Shown: positions 44,288-52,949 of the stretch, piece after piece
How positions within the stretch are numbered: the stretch's first letter is position 1
Layout: each line of letters begins with the position of its first letter
Source of the DNA: Streptomyces spongiicola
GTDB taxonomy: Bacteria > Actinomycetota > Actinomycetes > Streptomycetales > Streptomycetaceae
Reading direction: 5' to 3'
Length of the DNA: 64,000 bases
Assembly (NCBI RefSeq): GCF_003122365.1
Contig: NZ_CP029254.1
Location: 3,234,501 to 3,298,500 of the forward strand
Translations under genes and position numbers: made by a program
The notes under the pieces: generated by a model
What the model was told of the DNA's origin: nothing
Seen by the model: the letters and a program-made list of their open reading frames with translations, nothing else
The model's database searches: none

Positions 44288-45421
44288 GTGAAGCTTCAGC
44301 GCAAGAACGGGCTTCGCGCCACCGCGCTCGGTGCCCTCGCCGTGTCCGGCGCCCTGGTCCTCACGGCGTGTGGTTCGGACGACAACACCGGCGGCACCGG
44401 CAGCGCGGGCGAGAAGAAGACCGCGGCGTCGAACATCAGGTGCGGCGATGCCGGGGGCCAGCTGATGGCGTCCGGCTCCAGTGCCCAGAAGAACGCGATG
44501 GACCTGTGGGTCAAGAACTACATGGCCGCCTGCACCGGCGTGGAGGTCAACTACAAGTCCTCCTCCTCCGGTGAGGGCATCGTCGCCTTCAACCAGGGCA
44601 CCGTCGGTTTCGCCGGCTCCGACTCCGCGCTGAAGCCCGACGAGGTCGAGGAGTCCAAGAAGGTGTGCGAGTCCGGCCAGGGCATCAACCTGCCCATGGT
44701 CGGCGGCCCGATCGCCATCGGCTACAACCTGCCCGGCGTCGACAGCCTCGTCCTGGACGCCCCGACCGTCGCCAAGATCTTCGACACGAAGATCAAGAAG
44801 TGGAACGACCCGGCGATCGCCAAGCTGAACCCGGGCGTCAAGCTGCCCGACACCACCATCCAGGCCTTCCACCGCTCCGAGGACTCCGGCACCACCCAGA
44901 ACCTGGGCAAGTACCTCGGCAAGGCCGCCCCGAACGACTGGAAGTACGAGGCCGAGAAGAAGTGGCCCGCCCCGGGCGGCCAGGCGGCCCAGGGCTCCTC
45001 CGGGGTCGCGGCCCAGGTCAAGCAGGTCCCGGGCGCCATCGGCTACTTCGAGCTCTCCTACGCCGAGTCCCAGGACATCCCGGCGGTCTCGATCGCCACC
45101 GGTGCCTCCGCGCCGGCCGAGGCCACCTCGGAGAACGCCTCCAAGGCCATCGCCGCCGCCAAGATCAAGGGCACCGGCAAGGACCTGGCGCTGGACCTCG
45201 ACTACACCACCAAGGCCGAGGGCGCCTACCCGCTCGTCCTGGTGACCTACGAGGTCGTCTGCGACACCGGCAACAAGCCCGAGACCCTCGACACGGTCAA
45301 GTCCTTCCTCGGCTACACGGCTTCGGACGAGGGCCAGAAGATCCTCACCGACGCCGGCTACGCCCCGATCCCGACCGAGATCAACGCCAAGGTCCGCGAG
45401 ACCGTCGACGGCCTCTCGTAA
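44288..45421 (+). CDS. pstS: Phosphate ABC transporter substrate-binding lipoprotein
   Basis: A 377-residue lipoprotein that binds phosphate outside the membrane. GTG 44288 follows GGAAGGAA. The signal peptide ends in the lipobox LTAC with the lipid-modified Cys28. Phosphate-binding segments are visible: MASGSSAQ, SSSSGEGI, FAGSDSAL and RSEDSGTTQNLGKYL. Length and order match the PstS family. It leads the pstSCAB operon and is controlled by the PHO box 120-175 bases upstream. A strong hairpin follows it. Confidence 0.97.
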   Translation: MKLQRKNGLRATALGALAVSGALVLTACGSDDNTGGTGSAGEKKTAASNIRCGDAGGQLMASGSSAQKNAMDLWVKNYMAACTGVEVNYKSSSSGEGIVAFNQGTVGFAGSDSALKPDEVEESKKVCESGQGINLPMVGGPIAIGYNLPGVDSLVLDAPTVAKIFDTKIKKWNDPAIAKLNPGVKLPDTTIQAFHRSEDSGTTQNLGKYLGKAAPNDWKYEAEKKWPAPGGQAAQGSSGVAAQVKQVPGAIGYFELSYAESQDIPAVSIATGASAPAEATSENASKAIAAAKIKGTGKDLALDLDYTTKAEGAYPLVLVTYEVVCDTGNKPETLDTVKSFLGYTASDEGQKILTDAGYAPIPTEINAKVRETVDGLS

Positions 45422-45445
45422 CCGACCGGCTTCCGCGACGGCCAA

Positions 45446-45476
45446 GGCCGGCCCGGACCACCACTCCGGGCCGGCC
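45446..45476 (+). terminator. Hairpin between pstS and pstC
   Basis: GGCCGGCCCGG (45446-45456) pairs perfectly with CCGGGCCGGCC (45466-45476) around a nine-base loop. It probably acts as a partial terminator or 3' stabiliser that makes pstS mRNA more abundant than pstCAB. Confidence 0.8.
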
Positions 45477-45557
45477 TCCCCGCCGTCACCCTCCGGTGCA
45501 CCGCCGCCAGGGGAACCGCGACCCGCGGGCCCTTCCCCCACCCAGACCGGAAAGATC

Positions 45558-46550
45558 ATGGCTTCCACCACACCCACAGAGACACCGCCGGAACCCCCGG
45601 CCGCCTCGCGCCGCGCCGCGTCCACCGGCCGCGTGGGGGACAAGGTCTTCCTTGGCCTCTCCCGTGGATCGGGCATCCTGCTACTCGCGATCATGGCGTC
45701 GATCGCCGTGTTCCTCGGCTACCGCGCCGCCCTCGCCATCTCCGAGAACGAAGGCAACTTCCTCACCACCTTCGACTGGAACCCGGCGGGCGACCCGCCC
45801 GTCTTCGGCATCGCGGTCCTGCTCTTCGGCACCGTCGTCAGCTCGGTCATCGCGATGGCCATCGCGGTCCCCGTCGCGGTCGGCATCGCCCTGTTCATCT
45901 CCCACTACGCGCCCCGCCGCATAGCCGCCCCGCTCGCCTACGTGGTCGACCTGCTGGCAGCCGTCCCGTCGATCATCTACGGCATCTGGGGAGCCCTCTT
46001 CCTCGTCCCGTACCTGGGAGGGCTGAACCTGTGGCTGGACGAGTACCTGGGCTGGACGTACGTCTTCGACAAGACCGAGGCCGGCGTCGCGCGCTCCCTC
46101 TTCACCGTCGGCATCCTGCTCGCCATCATGATCCTGCCGATCGTGACCAGCGTGAGCCGTGAGGTGTTCCTCCAGGTCCCGCGGATGAACGAGGAGGCCG
46201 CGCTCGCGCTCGGCGCGACCCGCTGGGAGGTCATCCGCATGTCGGTGCTCCCCTTCGGCCGCTCCGGCGTCATCTCCGCCTCGATGCTGGGCCTCGGCCG
46301 CGCGCTCGGCGAGACCATGGCCGTCGCCACGGTGCTCTCGCCGAGCTTCGTCATCTCGCTCCACATCCTCGACCCGGGCGGCGGCACGTTCGCCCAGAAC
46401 ATCGCCGCGAAGTTCGACGAGGCCAACCAGTTCGGACGGGACGCCCTGATCGCCTCCGGTCTGGTCCTCTTCGTGCTCACCCTGCTGGTCAACGGCGCCG
46501 CACGACTGATCATCGCGCGTCGCAAGGAGTACTCGGGGGCGAACGCCTGA
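45558..46550 (+). CDS. pstC: Phosphate ABC transporter permease PstC
   Basis: A 330-residue inner-membrane permease with about six transmembrane helices. The BPD-type permease EAA loop is ALGATRWEVIRMSVLPFGRS GV region near residue 225. SRGSGILLLAIMASIAVFLG marks the first helix and DLLAAVPSIIYGIWG the conserved PstC core. It forms the channel with PstA. Its stop overlaps the pstA start by one base (TGATG). Confidence 0.97.
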   Translation: MASTTPTETPPEPPAASRRAASTGRVGDKVFLGLSRGSGILLLAIMASIAVFLGYRAALAISENEGNFLTTFDWNPAGDPPVFGIAVLLFGTVVSSVIAMAIAVPVAVGIALFISHYAPRRIAAPLAYVVDLLAAVPSIIYGIWGALFLVPYLGGLNLWLDEYLGWTYVFDKTEAGVARSLFTVGILLAIMILPIVTSVSREVFLQVPRMNEEAALALGATRWEVIRMSVLPFGRSGVISASMLGLGRALGETMAVATVLSPSFVISLHILDPGGGTFAQNIAAKFDEANQFGRDALIASGLVLFVLTLLVNGAARLIIARRKEYSGANA

Positions 46551-47629
46551 TGAGCCACGCAACCGTCAAGGACACCCGTACCGACGCCCCCGCACCGCGC
46601 CGGGGTGACAGCCTGAGCCGCCGCGGACTGCCCCGCTGGGCCCAGCCCGCCTTCGCGGTCGTCTCCGTCGCACTCGGCTGCGGCATCGGCCTGGCCGCCG
46701 GCTGGGAGAGCCGCGTCCAGTGGGGCCTGGTCTCCGCCCTGCTGTTCGTGGCCGTCTCGTACACGACCACCTCGGCCGTCGAGAACCGCCGCCAGGCCAG
46801 GGACCGCCTCGCCACCAGCGTCGTCTGGGTCTGCTTCGCCCTCGCCGTCGTCCCGCTGCTCTCCCTGATCTGGGTGACGGTCAGCCGGGGCATGAAGGCC
46901 CTCGACGGCTACTTCCTCACCCACTCGATGGCCGGCGTCCCCGGTTTCGAGCCGGGCGGCGGCGTCTACCACGCCCTGGTCGGCACCCTGGAGCAGGTCG
47001 GTCTCGCGACCCTGATCTCCGTGCCCGTCGGCCTGCTGACCGCCGTCTACCTGGTCGAGTACGGCAAGGGGAACCTGGCCAGGGCCGTGACCTTCTTCGT
47101 CGACGTCATGACCGGTATCCCGTCGATCGTCGCCGGTCTCTTCATCCTCTCGATCATGCTGCTGGCCGGCTGGTCCCCGTCCGGGTTCATGGGCTCGCTC
47201 GCCCTCACCATCCTGATGATCCCGGTCGTGGTCCGGTCCACCGAGGAGATGCTCAAGCTCGTCCCGAACGAGCTGCGCGAGGCATCCCTCGCCCTCGGCG
47301 TCCCCAAGTGGCGGACGATCACCAAGGTGGTCATCCCGACCGCCGTCGGCGGCATCTCGACCGGTGTGATGCTGGCCGTCGCCCGTATCGCGGGTGAGAC
47401 GGCGCCGATCATGCTGCTCGTCTTCGGCAGCCAGCTGATCAACGCCAACCCCTTCGAAGGCGCCCAGTCCTCGCTCCCCTTCTACATCTGGGAGCAGTAC
47501 CGGGTCGGCAGCGAGGCGTCGTACGACCGCGCCTGGGCCGCCGCCCTCGTACTGATCGCCTTCGTCATGATCCTCAACCTGGTGGCCCGCGGCATCGCCC
47601 GCTGGAAGGCCCCGAAGACCGGCCGCTGA
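46550..47629 (+). CDS. pstA: Phosphate ABC transporter permease PstA
   Basis: A 359-residue permease that pairs with PstC. The N-terminal about 60 residues are an extra cytoplasmic and hydrophobic extension. Conserved core segments are FVDVMTGIPSIVAGLFIL and the EAA loop EASLALGVPKWRTITKVVIP. About seven to eight transmembrane helices can be counted. It is directly coupled to pstC and followed by pstB after 29 bases. Confidence 0.97.
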   Translation: MSHATVKDTRTDAPAPRRGDSLSRRGLPRWAQPAFAVVSVALGCGIGLAAGWESRVQWGLVSALLFVAVSYTTTSAVENRRQARDRLATSVVWVCFALAVVPLLSLIWVTVSRGMKALDGYFLTHSMAGVPGFEPGGGVYHALVGTLEQVGLATLISVPVGLLTAVYLVEYGKGNLARAVTFFVDVMTGIPSIVAGLFILSIMLLAGWSPSGFMGSLALTILMIPVVVRSTEEMLKLVPNELREASLALGVPKWRTITKVVIPTAVGGISTGVMLAVARIAGETAPIMLLVFGSQLINANPFEGAQSSLPFYIWEQYRVGSEASYDRAWAAALVLIAFVMILNLVARGIARWKAPKTGR

Positions 47630-47658
47630 GCGCGCGGCGATTGGGAAGTGACTGAGTA

Positions 47659-48435
47659 ATGGCCAAGCGAATCGACATCAGCGGACTGTCCGCCTTCTAC
47701 GGCTCCCACAAGGCGATCGAGGACATCTCGATGACCGTGGAGCCCCGCTCGGTGACCGCCTTCATCGGCCCCTCCGGCTGCGGCAAGTCCACGTTCCTGC
47801 GCACCCTGAACCGCATGCACGAGGTCACCCCCGGTGGCCGCGTCGAGGGCAAGGTGATGCTGGACGACGAGAACCTGTACGGCAAGGAGGTCGACCCGGT
47901 CGCGGTACGGCGCACGGTCGGCATGGTGTTCCAGCGGCCCAACCCGTTCCCCACCATGTCGATCTTCGACAACGTGGCGGCGGGCCTGCGGCTGAACGGC
48001 TCCTACAAGAAGAGCGAGCTGAACGGCGTCGTCGAGCGCTCGCTGCGCGGCGCGAACCTCTGGAACGAGGTCAAGGACCGCCTCAACAAGCCCGGCTCGG
48101 GCCTCTCCGGCGGCCAGCAGCAGCGCCTGTGCATCGCCCGTGCGATCGCGGTCGAGCCCGACGTGCTGCTGATGGACGAGCCCTGCTCGGCGCTCGACCC
48201 CATCTCCACGCTGGCGATCGAGGACCTGATCGGCGAGCTCAAGGAGCGCTTCACGATCGTCATCGTGACGCACAACATGCAGCAGGCGGCGCGCGTGTCG
48301 GACCGCACCGCGTTCTTCAACCTCTCGGCGGTCGGACAGCCGGGCAGGCTCATCGAGATAGACGAGACGGAGCGGATCTTCTCCAACCCGTCCGTCCAGG
48401 CGACCGAGGACTACATCTCGGGCCGCTTCGGCTGA
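47659..48435 (+). CDS. pstB: Phosphate ABC transporter ATPase PstB
   Basis: A 258-residue ABC ATPase. Walker A is GPSGCGKST (residues about 36-44), the Q-loop is [12 protein letters not shown], the signature LSGGQQQRL and Walker [14 protein letters not shown], followed by the His switch VTHNMQQA. The sequence is of the PstB type throughout ([24 protein letters not shown] end). It drives import through PstCA and ends the operon. A double hairpin terminator follows. Confidence 0.98.
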   Translation: MAKRIDISGLSAFYGSHKAIEDISMTVEPRSVTAFIGPSGCGKSTFLRTLNRMHEVTPGGRVEGKVMLDDENLYGKEVDPVAVRRTVGMVFQRPNPFPTMSIFDNVAAGLRLNGSYKKSELNGVVERSLRGANLWNEVKDRLNKPGSGLSGGQQQRLCIARAIAVEPDVLLMDEPCSALDPISTLAIEDLIGELKERFTIVIVTHNMQQAARVSDRTAFFNLSAVGQPGRLIEIDETERIFSNPSVQATEDYISGRFG

Positions 48436-48448
48436 GCACCCCCTACTG

Positions 48449-48521
48449 CCCCGCGGTGCTGCATGGCGGTGCCACCGCGGGGCGAACGGTCGGCCCCCTC
48501 TCATCCCGAGCGGGGGCCGAC
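48449..48521 (+). terminator. Two consecutive hairpins after pstB
   Basis: CCCCGCGGTG (48449-48458) pairs with CACCGCGGGG (48473-48482). GTCGGCCCCC (48489-48498) pairs with GGGGGCCGAC (48512-48521). Together they terminate the pst operon. Confidence 0.85.
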
Positions 48522-48722
48522 GTCGTACCGGTGCCGTCGTCCGGTGCGCGGGATCGCCGTCCGGTGCGCGGGATTTGTCTCCGTGCGCCGGGCAACGGTC
48601 ACCGGGCACCGGTCACCGGGCGTCTGCGAGCCGCCGATGGCCCCGTCCCTCCGCGACCGGACGCCGCACCCGGCGCGGGCCGGTCGGGAAGAACCCTCGG
48701 CAGGCGGCCCTCCCGCGGGCCC

Positions 48723-48812
48723 GGTCACCGGGGTCGCGGTCACTGCGGGCCCGGTCACCGGGGTCGCGGTCACCGGGGTCGCGGTCACCGGGGTCGCGGC
48801 TACCGAAGTCGC
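48723..48812. repeat. 15-bp tandem repeat GGTCACCGGGGTCGC, six units
   Basis: Units start every 15 bases from 48723. Four are exact and two (second and last) are diverged. The gap 48522-48906 has no supported gene, although the 15-bp period keeps a rightward frame open (VTGVA repeats). Confidence 0.85.
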
Positions 48813-48876
48813 GGGACGGCCGCGCCGCATGGAAGAGCCGCACCCCTCAGCGGGGCGCGGCGCGGTGTGTGTGACG

Positions 48877-48904
48877 TAGACCGGTAGACCGGTAGACCGG
48901 TAGA
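48877..48904. repeat. 8-bp tandem repeat TAGACCGG, 3.5 copies
   Basis: Exact TAGACCGG copies at 48877, 48885 and 48893, with TAGA following, just before the end of the Pit transporter gene. Confidence 0.85.
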
Positions 48905-48906
48905 GG

Positions 48907-49905
48907 CTAGCCGAACGCGAGGTTCACGATCCAGAAGCACAGCGCCGCCACGAGTGCCGCGGCCGGCATGGTGATGAACCACCCCATCACGATGTTCTTC
49001 GCGACTCCCCAGCGCACCGCGCTCACCCGCTTCGTCGCCCCGGCACCCATGATCGCCGAGGTGATCACATGGGTCGTGGAGATCGGCGCGTGGAAGAGGA
49101 ACGCCGAGCCGAACATGATCGACGCACCGGTCGTCTCCGCCGCGAAGCCCTGCGGCGGGTCCAGTTCGATGATCTTGCGCCCGAGCGTCCGCATGATCCG
49201 CCAGCCGCCCGCGTAGGTGCCGAGCGACAGCATCACCGCGCAGACCACCTTCACCCACACCGGAATAGGGTCGCCCTGCTCCTCGACATCGGCGATGACC
49301 AGGGCCATCACCACGATGCCCATGGTCTTCTGCGCGTCCTGGAGGCCGTGGCCCAGGGCCATTCCCGCCGCGGACACGGTCTGGGCTATGCGGAAGCCGC
49401 GCTTCGCCTTCGCCGGGTTGGCCCGCCGGAAGATCCACATGATCGCGCACATCACGAGGTAGCCGGCGACGAGGCCGACCAGCGGCGAGACGAACATCGG
49501 AATGATGACCTTGTCGAGTACCCCGCCCCAGATGACCTCGGTCCCGCCGGCCAGCGCCGCACCCACCATGCCGCCGAAGAGGGCGTGCGAGGACGACGAC
49601 GGCAGGCCGAAGTACCAGGTGACCAGGTTCCAGATGATCGCACCGACCAGCGCCGCGAACAGGATGCCCATGCCCCTGTCGCCGCTGGGCGTCGCGATCA
49701 GGCCCTCGCTCACCGTCTTGGCGACCCCGCTGCCCAGGAAGGCGCCGGCGAGGTTCATCACGGCGGCCATGACCAGGGCTGCGCGCGGCGTCAGGGCGCG
49801 TGTCGAGACGGAGGTGGCGATCGCGTTCGCGGAGTCGTGGAAGCCGTTGGTGTACGTGAAGAAGAGCGCGACCCCGATGGTCACGACCAGCGCAAGGGTG
49901 TCCAC
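48907..49905 (-). CDS. pitH1: Low-affinity inorganic phosphate transporter, Pit family
   Basis: A 332-residue PiT-type cation-phosphate symporter with about eight to ten transmembrane helices. The duplicated family signature is visible: TNGFHDSANAIATSVSTRAL near the N-terminus and GSAFLFHAPISTTHVITSAI near the C-terminus. GTG 49905 lies six bases after the stop of the PhoU-like gene, so both are one transcript. In S. coelicolor the equivalent pair is the main phosphate-replete system (pitH1). The symbol is assigned by synteny. Confidence 0.93.
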   Translation of the reverse strand: MDTLALVVTIGVALFFTYTNGFHDSANAIATSVSTRALTPRAALVMAAVMNLAGAFLGSGVAKTVSEGLIATPSGDRGMGILFAALVGAIIWNLVTWYFGLPSSSSHALFGGMVGAALAGGTEVIWGGVLDKVIIPMFVSPLVGLVAGYLVMCAIMWIFRRANPAKAKRGFRIAQTVSAAGMALGHGLQDAQKTMGIVVMALVIADVEEQGDPIPVWVKVVCAVMLSLGTYAGGWRIMRTLGRKIIELDPPQGFAAETTGASIMFGSAFLFHAPISTTHVITSAIMGAGATKRVSAVRWGVAKNIVMGWFITMPAAALVAALCFWIVNLAFG

Positions 49906-49911
49906 GTCCGC

Positions 49912-50532
49912 TCAGGACTCCTTGACCGCGATGGTCTCCACCGTGTTGGCCACGTGCTCGAACGCGTCCGCGGCCTCCTCGAGTACGTCGACGATCTGCT
50001 TGAGCTTGAGCACCTCGATGGCGTCGTACTTGCCGTTGAAGAGGTGCGCGAGGAGCTTGCGGTGGATCTGGTCCGCCTGGTTCTCCAGGCGGTTCACCTC
50101 GATCCAGTACTCGGTGAGGTTGTCCATCGTCCGCAGGTGCGGCATCGCCTCCGCGGTCAGCTCCGCGGCCCGTGCGAGCACCTCGATCTGCTGCTCGACG
50201 CCCTTCGGGAGTTCCTCGATGTTGTAGAGGACGACCAGGTCGACGGCCTCCTCCATGAAGTCCATGATGTCGTCCAGCGACGACGCGAGGGCGTAGATGT
50301 CCTCGCGGTCGAAGGGCGTGATGAACGAGGAGTTCAGCTGATGGAAGATCGCGTGGGTAGCGTCGTCCCCGGCGTGCTCCGCCGCCCGCATCCGTTCGGC
50401 GATCTCGGCCCGGGCGGGACCGTCCGCACCGAGCAGTTCCATCAGGAGCCTGGAGCCCGTCACGATGTTGTCCGCGGACGCGGCGAACATGTCGTAGAAG
50501 CTCGTCTCCCTGGGGGTCAGACGAAATCGCAC
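49912..50532 (-). CDS. DUF47/PhoU-like accessory protein of the Pit transporter
   Basis: A 206-residue all-helical protein of the DUF47 (PhoU-related) family, with acidic metal-binding segments (EAADAFEHVANTVETIAVKE, EHAGDDATHAIFHQL, DDIMDFMEEAVDLVVL). These proteins regulate or gate Pit transporters. It is upstream of and six bases from pitH1. GTG 50532 is the start. Its promoter probably uses a minus-strand TAGCAT near 50574-50569; no PHO box was found. Confidence 0.93.
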   Translation of the reverse strand: MRFRLTPRETSFYDMFAASADNIVTGSRLLMELLGADGPARAEIAERMRAAEHAGDDATHAIFHQLNSSFITPFDREDIYALASSLDDIMDFMEEAVDLVVLYNIEELPKGVEQQIEVLARAAELTAEAMPHLRTMDNLTEYWIEVNRLENQADQIHRKLLAHLFNGKYDAIEVLKLKQIVDVLEEAADAFEHVANTVETIAVKES

Positions 50533-50648
50533 GTGGGGTCCTCGGGGTACTGGGTCTGGGCCAGGCTGATGCTAGGCGCATCATCCGGCCACGGCTAACC
50601 GGAGCCTCCTCAGTGTGGCCCATCGACGGGAGAGACCGGCACGGGGCC

Positions 50649-50697
50649 CTGACCGAACCGCCAGGGATCGGTACCATATACCCACGAGGGGTATACC
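50649..50697 (+). promoter_or_regulatory. csoR promoter with overlapping CsoR operator
   Basis: CTGACC (50649-50654) and TACCAT (50672-50677) form -35/-10 elements with 17-bp spacing. TATACCC (50677-50683) and GGGTATA (50689-50695) form an inverted repeat that overlaps the -10. Arms of ATACCC/GGGTAT fit the known CsoR operator type, so the gene should be autoregulated. Confidence 0.75.
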
Positions 50698-50719
50698 GGA
50701 CAGGTCTGCGGGAGGACCC

Positions 50720-51070
50720 ATGACGACCACGGAGACAGCCGGCGGACTTCCGGTCACGGCCCACGAGGAATCCGGCCACGACCAGGGTGTCCACGGCTAC
50801 CACAAGCAGAAGGACGAGCACCTCAAGCGGCTGCGCCGGATCGAGGGCCAGATCCGCGGGCTGCAGCGCATGGTCGGCGAGGACACCTACTGCATCGACG
50901 TCCTCACCCAGGTCTCAGCCTCCACGAAGGCGCTGCAGTCCTTCGCGCTGCAACTGCTGGAGGAGCATTTGCGCCACTGCGTCGCCGACGCCGCGCTCAA
51001 GGGCGGCGACGAGATCGACACCAAGGTCGAGGAGGCCACCAGGGCGATCGCCCGCATGCTGCGGACCTGA
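50720..51070 (+). CDS. csoR: Copper-sensing repressor CsoR
   Basis: A 116-residue all-helical repressor of the CsoR/RcnR family. The Cu(I) ligands are present in the usual order: Cys in DTYCIDVLTQ, then His and Cys in EEHLRHCVADA. The helix KRLRRIEGQIRGLQRMVGED binds DNA. The N-terminus has an extra His-rich stretch (HEESGHDQGVHGYH) that may help metal handling. GGGAGGACCC gives a strong ribosome site. A CsoR-type operator overlaps its promoter. No copper exporter gene is adjacent; targets are elsewhere. Confidence 0.95.
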   Translation: MTTTETAGGLPVTAHEESGHDQGVHGYHKQKDEHLKRLRRIEGQIRGLQRMVGEDTYCIDVLTQVSASTKALQSFALQLLEEHLRHCVADAALKGGDEIDTKVEEATRAIARMLRT

Positions 51071-51269
51071 TCCCCGCCCGCCCGGGGGGCCGGCCTCCGC
51101 CCCGGGTCCACCGGGGCCTTCGGGGGCCCCGATCCCGAGCCCGCCCGGGGCCGGCCGCGACGGCGGCGGCCGGCCTGGCCAGGGGTGTGCCGTGGAAGTC
51201 CCCCCTGCCCTGCGGGCGGACGGAGCCGCTTTCGCGACCTCCCCGGACGGAACGCCTCCTGCTGGAGTG

Positions 51270-51434
51270 CTAGGTGTCGATCGTGCTCACATGGACGTTG
51301 AGCACCTCGTCGATACGGTCGGGACTGAGCCGTTCCCCGTCCGCGGCCGAGGCCGCGATCATCAACTCACCGCACAACTCGATCTCGGCGAGGGCGACAC
51401 GGTCCTGGACCGTCGGCGTACTGGCGGGAGCCAC
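51270..51434 (-). CDS. Small conserved hypothetical protein (54 residues)
   Basis: GTG 51434 follows GAAGAGGTGAACGCAC. The product reads APASTPTVQDRVALAEIELC, then GELMIAASAADGERLSPDRI and DEVLNV. This acidic helical pattern (IELxGELxIAASA..RL..D.ID.VL) recurs in short Streptomyces proteins as I recall. Function unknown. It lies in a gap of 460 bases after csoR; the remainder, 51071-51269, is GC-rich without other features. Confidence 0.65.
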   Translation of the reverse strand: MAPASTPTVQDRVALAEIELCGELMIAASAADGERLSPDRIDEVLNVHVSTIDT

Positions 51435-51533
51435 GTGCGTTCACCTCTTCCGGCCGGTGTCGGCTTCCTAGCGTAGGGAGCGGGATACACACCGCGCATG
51501 GCACGTCCGGACCATTTACCGACCCCCGGGTGC

Positions 51534-52361
51534 CTACATCCGGACGCGGCCCGCGTAGATGTCCCGGCGGTCCGGAAGCCGCACCACGACGGGGGCGCCG
51601 AACTCGTAGAGCAGCGTCGTGGACGCGACGGCGACCGTTCTGCCCTGGTTCGCGAAGCTGAACTGGTGGCGCACCTTGCGCAGCCGCCCCTCGGAGTCGA
51701 GGTAGGCGTCGAAGGACACGGCGTCCTCGTCGAACCCCTTCGCCGCGGCGGTCAGCGCGCCGCGGGCATGGGCGGACGCGGCCCTCGCGGCGTGCGCGAT
51801 GTCGGTGACGCCGCGGTAGTGCGCGACCCGCACCCCCGCAAGCTCCACGTGGCCGACGAACGTCGCGCTCCGCGCCCCGCGCAGCAGTTCCGCGGCGGCC
51901 GCCGGGTCGGTCGCGCCGCCGGTGACCAGGTTGCCGTCCGTCAGCGCCGCCGTGTCCACTCTGACCCACTTGTCCGGCGGTACCCCGGCGCCGCGGTCCT
52001 TCATGTACAGCGCCCCGGGGGCGAGCAGTTCGGTGATCGGCTGCTGACCGCTGGAGCCGGCCGGATCGATGGGGAGGACCACGCGCAGCCGCCCCATGGC
52101 CCGCCGGAAGTCGTACCCGCCCTCGCCGCGGATGGTGACCCTGGTCCCGCCGGCGGCCGTCTCCATGGCGGTGCGCGCCTTCGCCGTGCCGGCCTCGGCC
52201 AGCACGTCCGCGGCCTTGCGCACGCTGAGGAGGGGATCCGCGCCGGCGCGGGCGTCGGCGACGGCGTCCCCGCCTCCCGAGCAGCCGGCGGTACCGGACA
52301 CACCCATCACGGCGGCAGCGGCACACGCGCCGCGCCTGAGCCAGTGCTGCTGCACCACCAT
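51534..52361 (-). CDS. Secreted lipoprotein
   Basis: A 275-residue lipoprotein of the actinobacterial LppX/LprG-like fold by layout. The signal peptide ends in GTAGC with the lipidated Cys near residue 27. The mature part is a half-barrel pattern: VRKAADVLAEAGTAKARTAM, YMKDRGAGVPPDKWVRVD and SFDAYLDSEGRLRKVRHQFS. The role may be in lipid or ligand transport at the membrane face; this is inference from fold only. ATG 52361 is used. Confidence 0.8.
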   Translation of the reverse strand: MVVQQHWLRRGACAAAAVMGVSGTAGCSGGGDAVADARAGADPLLSVRKAADVLAEAGTAKARTAMETAAGGTRVTIRGEGGYDFRRAMGRLRVVLPIDPAGSSGQQPITELLAPGALYMKDRGAGVPPDKWVRVDTAALTDGNLVTGGATDPAAAAELLRGARSATFVGHVELAGVRVAHYRGVTDIAHAARAASAHARGALTAAAKGFDEDAVSFDAYLDSEGRLRKVRHQFSFANQGRTVAVASTTLLYEFGAPVVVRLPDRRDIYAGRVRM

Positions 52362-52421
52362 CGCCTGTCAACCCCCAACACGCTCGCCGCTGTCCCGCAT
52401 AACGACCGGTACCGTGGAAGG

Positions 52422-52577
52422 GTGCGCCCCGCTCACCACCACACCACGACCGTCGAGCGGGGCTCGTTCGCGCTGGCCCGCTGCTCCTGCGGCTGGACGG
52501 GCCCCGCCCGCCGCTCCCGGGATCGCGCCCGTACGGATGCGAGGGCACACGAGTCGGCGATGCCCGGCGAGGCCTGA
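52422..52577 (+). CDS. Small conserved protein with CSCGW motif (51 residues)
   Basis: GTG 52422 lies six bases after TACCGT, so it is probably leaderless. The peptide is basic: RPAHHHTTTVERGSFALARC, then SCGWTGPARRSRDRARTDAR. The C-x-C-G-W centre with flanking His/Arg suggests a small metal site or zinc ribbon half. Similar short proteins occur widely in Streptomyces. Function unknown. Confidence 0.6.
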   Translation: MRPAHHHTTTVERGSFALARCSCGWTGPARRSRDRARTDARAHESAMPGEA

Positions 52578-52949
52578 GGATCCTTCAGCCCGCCTCTCCC
52601 CGCCCCTTCCCCCGGGCCTCCCCTTCCGCTGCCCCGCCCCTCGCCGTCGGGCCCCTTCGGACGCGGGCCCCCTTCGGCGGCGGGGACGGGCGCCGGACAC
52701 ACGACGGGCGGGAGCGGCCATGGACAGCCGGGGACAGCCGGGGACGGGCGGCAACGGGCGGTAATCAGCGGCACCGGGCGGCACCGGGCAGGTACGGCCG
52801 GGGAGGATGGCCGACGGTACGCGGAGGAGGCACGGGGGCAGCGCGGAGGACGGGCGCCGTCGGGACCGGCCCCCTTGATGCGCGAGGGCCGGGGACCGGG
52901 CGGTGGTGCGGGGCCCCCGTGGACGGGGGCGGGCTCGTGCTACCGGCTC
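52578..52949. other. Intergenic gap between convergent genes
   Basis: Pyrimidine-rich on the left (CCGCCCCTCC runs) and then GGACAGCCGG and CGGGCGGCA repeats near 52718-52790. No gene or clear hairpin is supported. Confidence 0.5.

Noticed and set aside
48463..48879. 138-codon rightward frame with VTGVA repeats after pstB
   Set aside because: It is kept open by the 15-bp repeat and follows two terminators without a ribosome site; no protein family fits.
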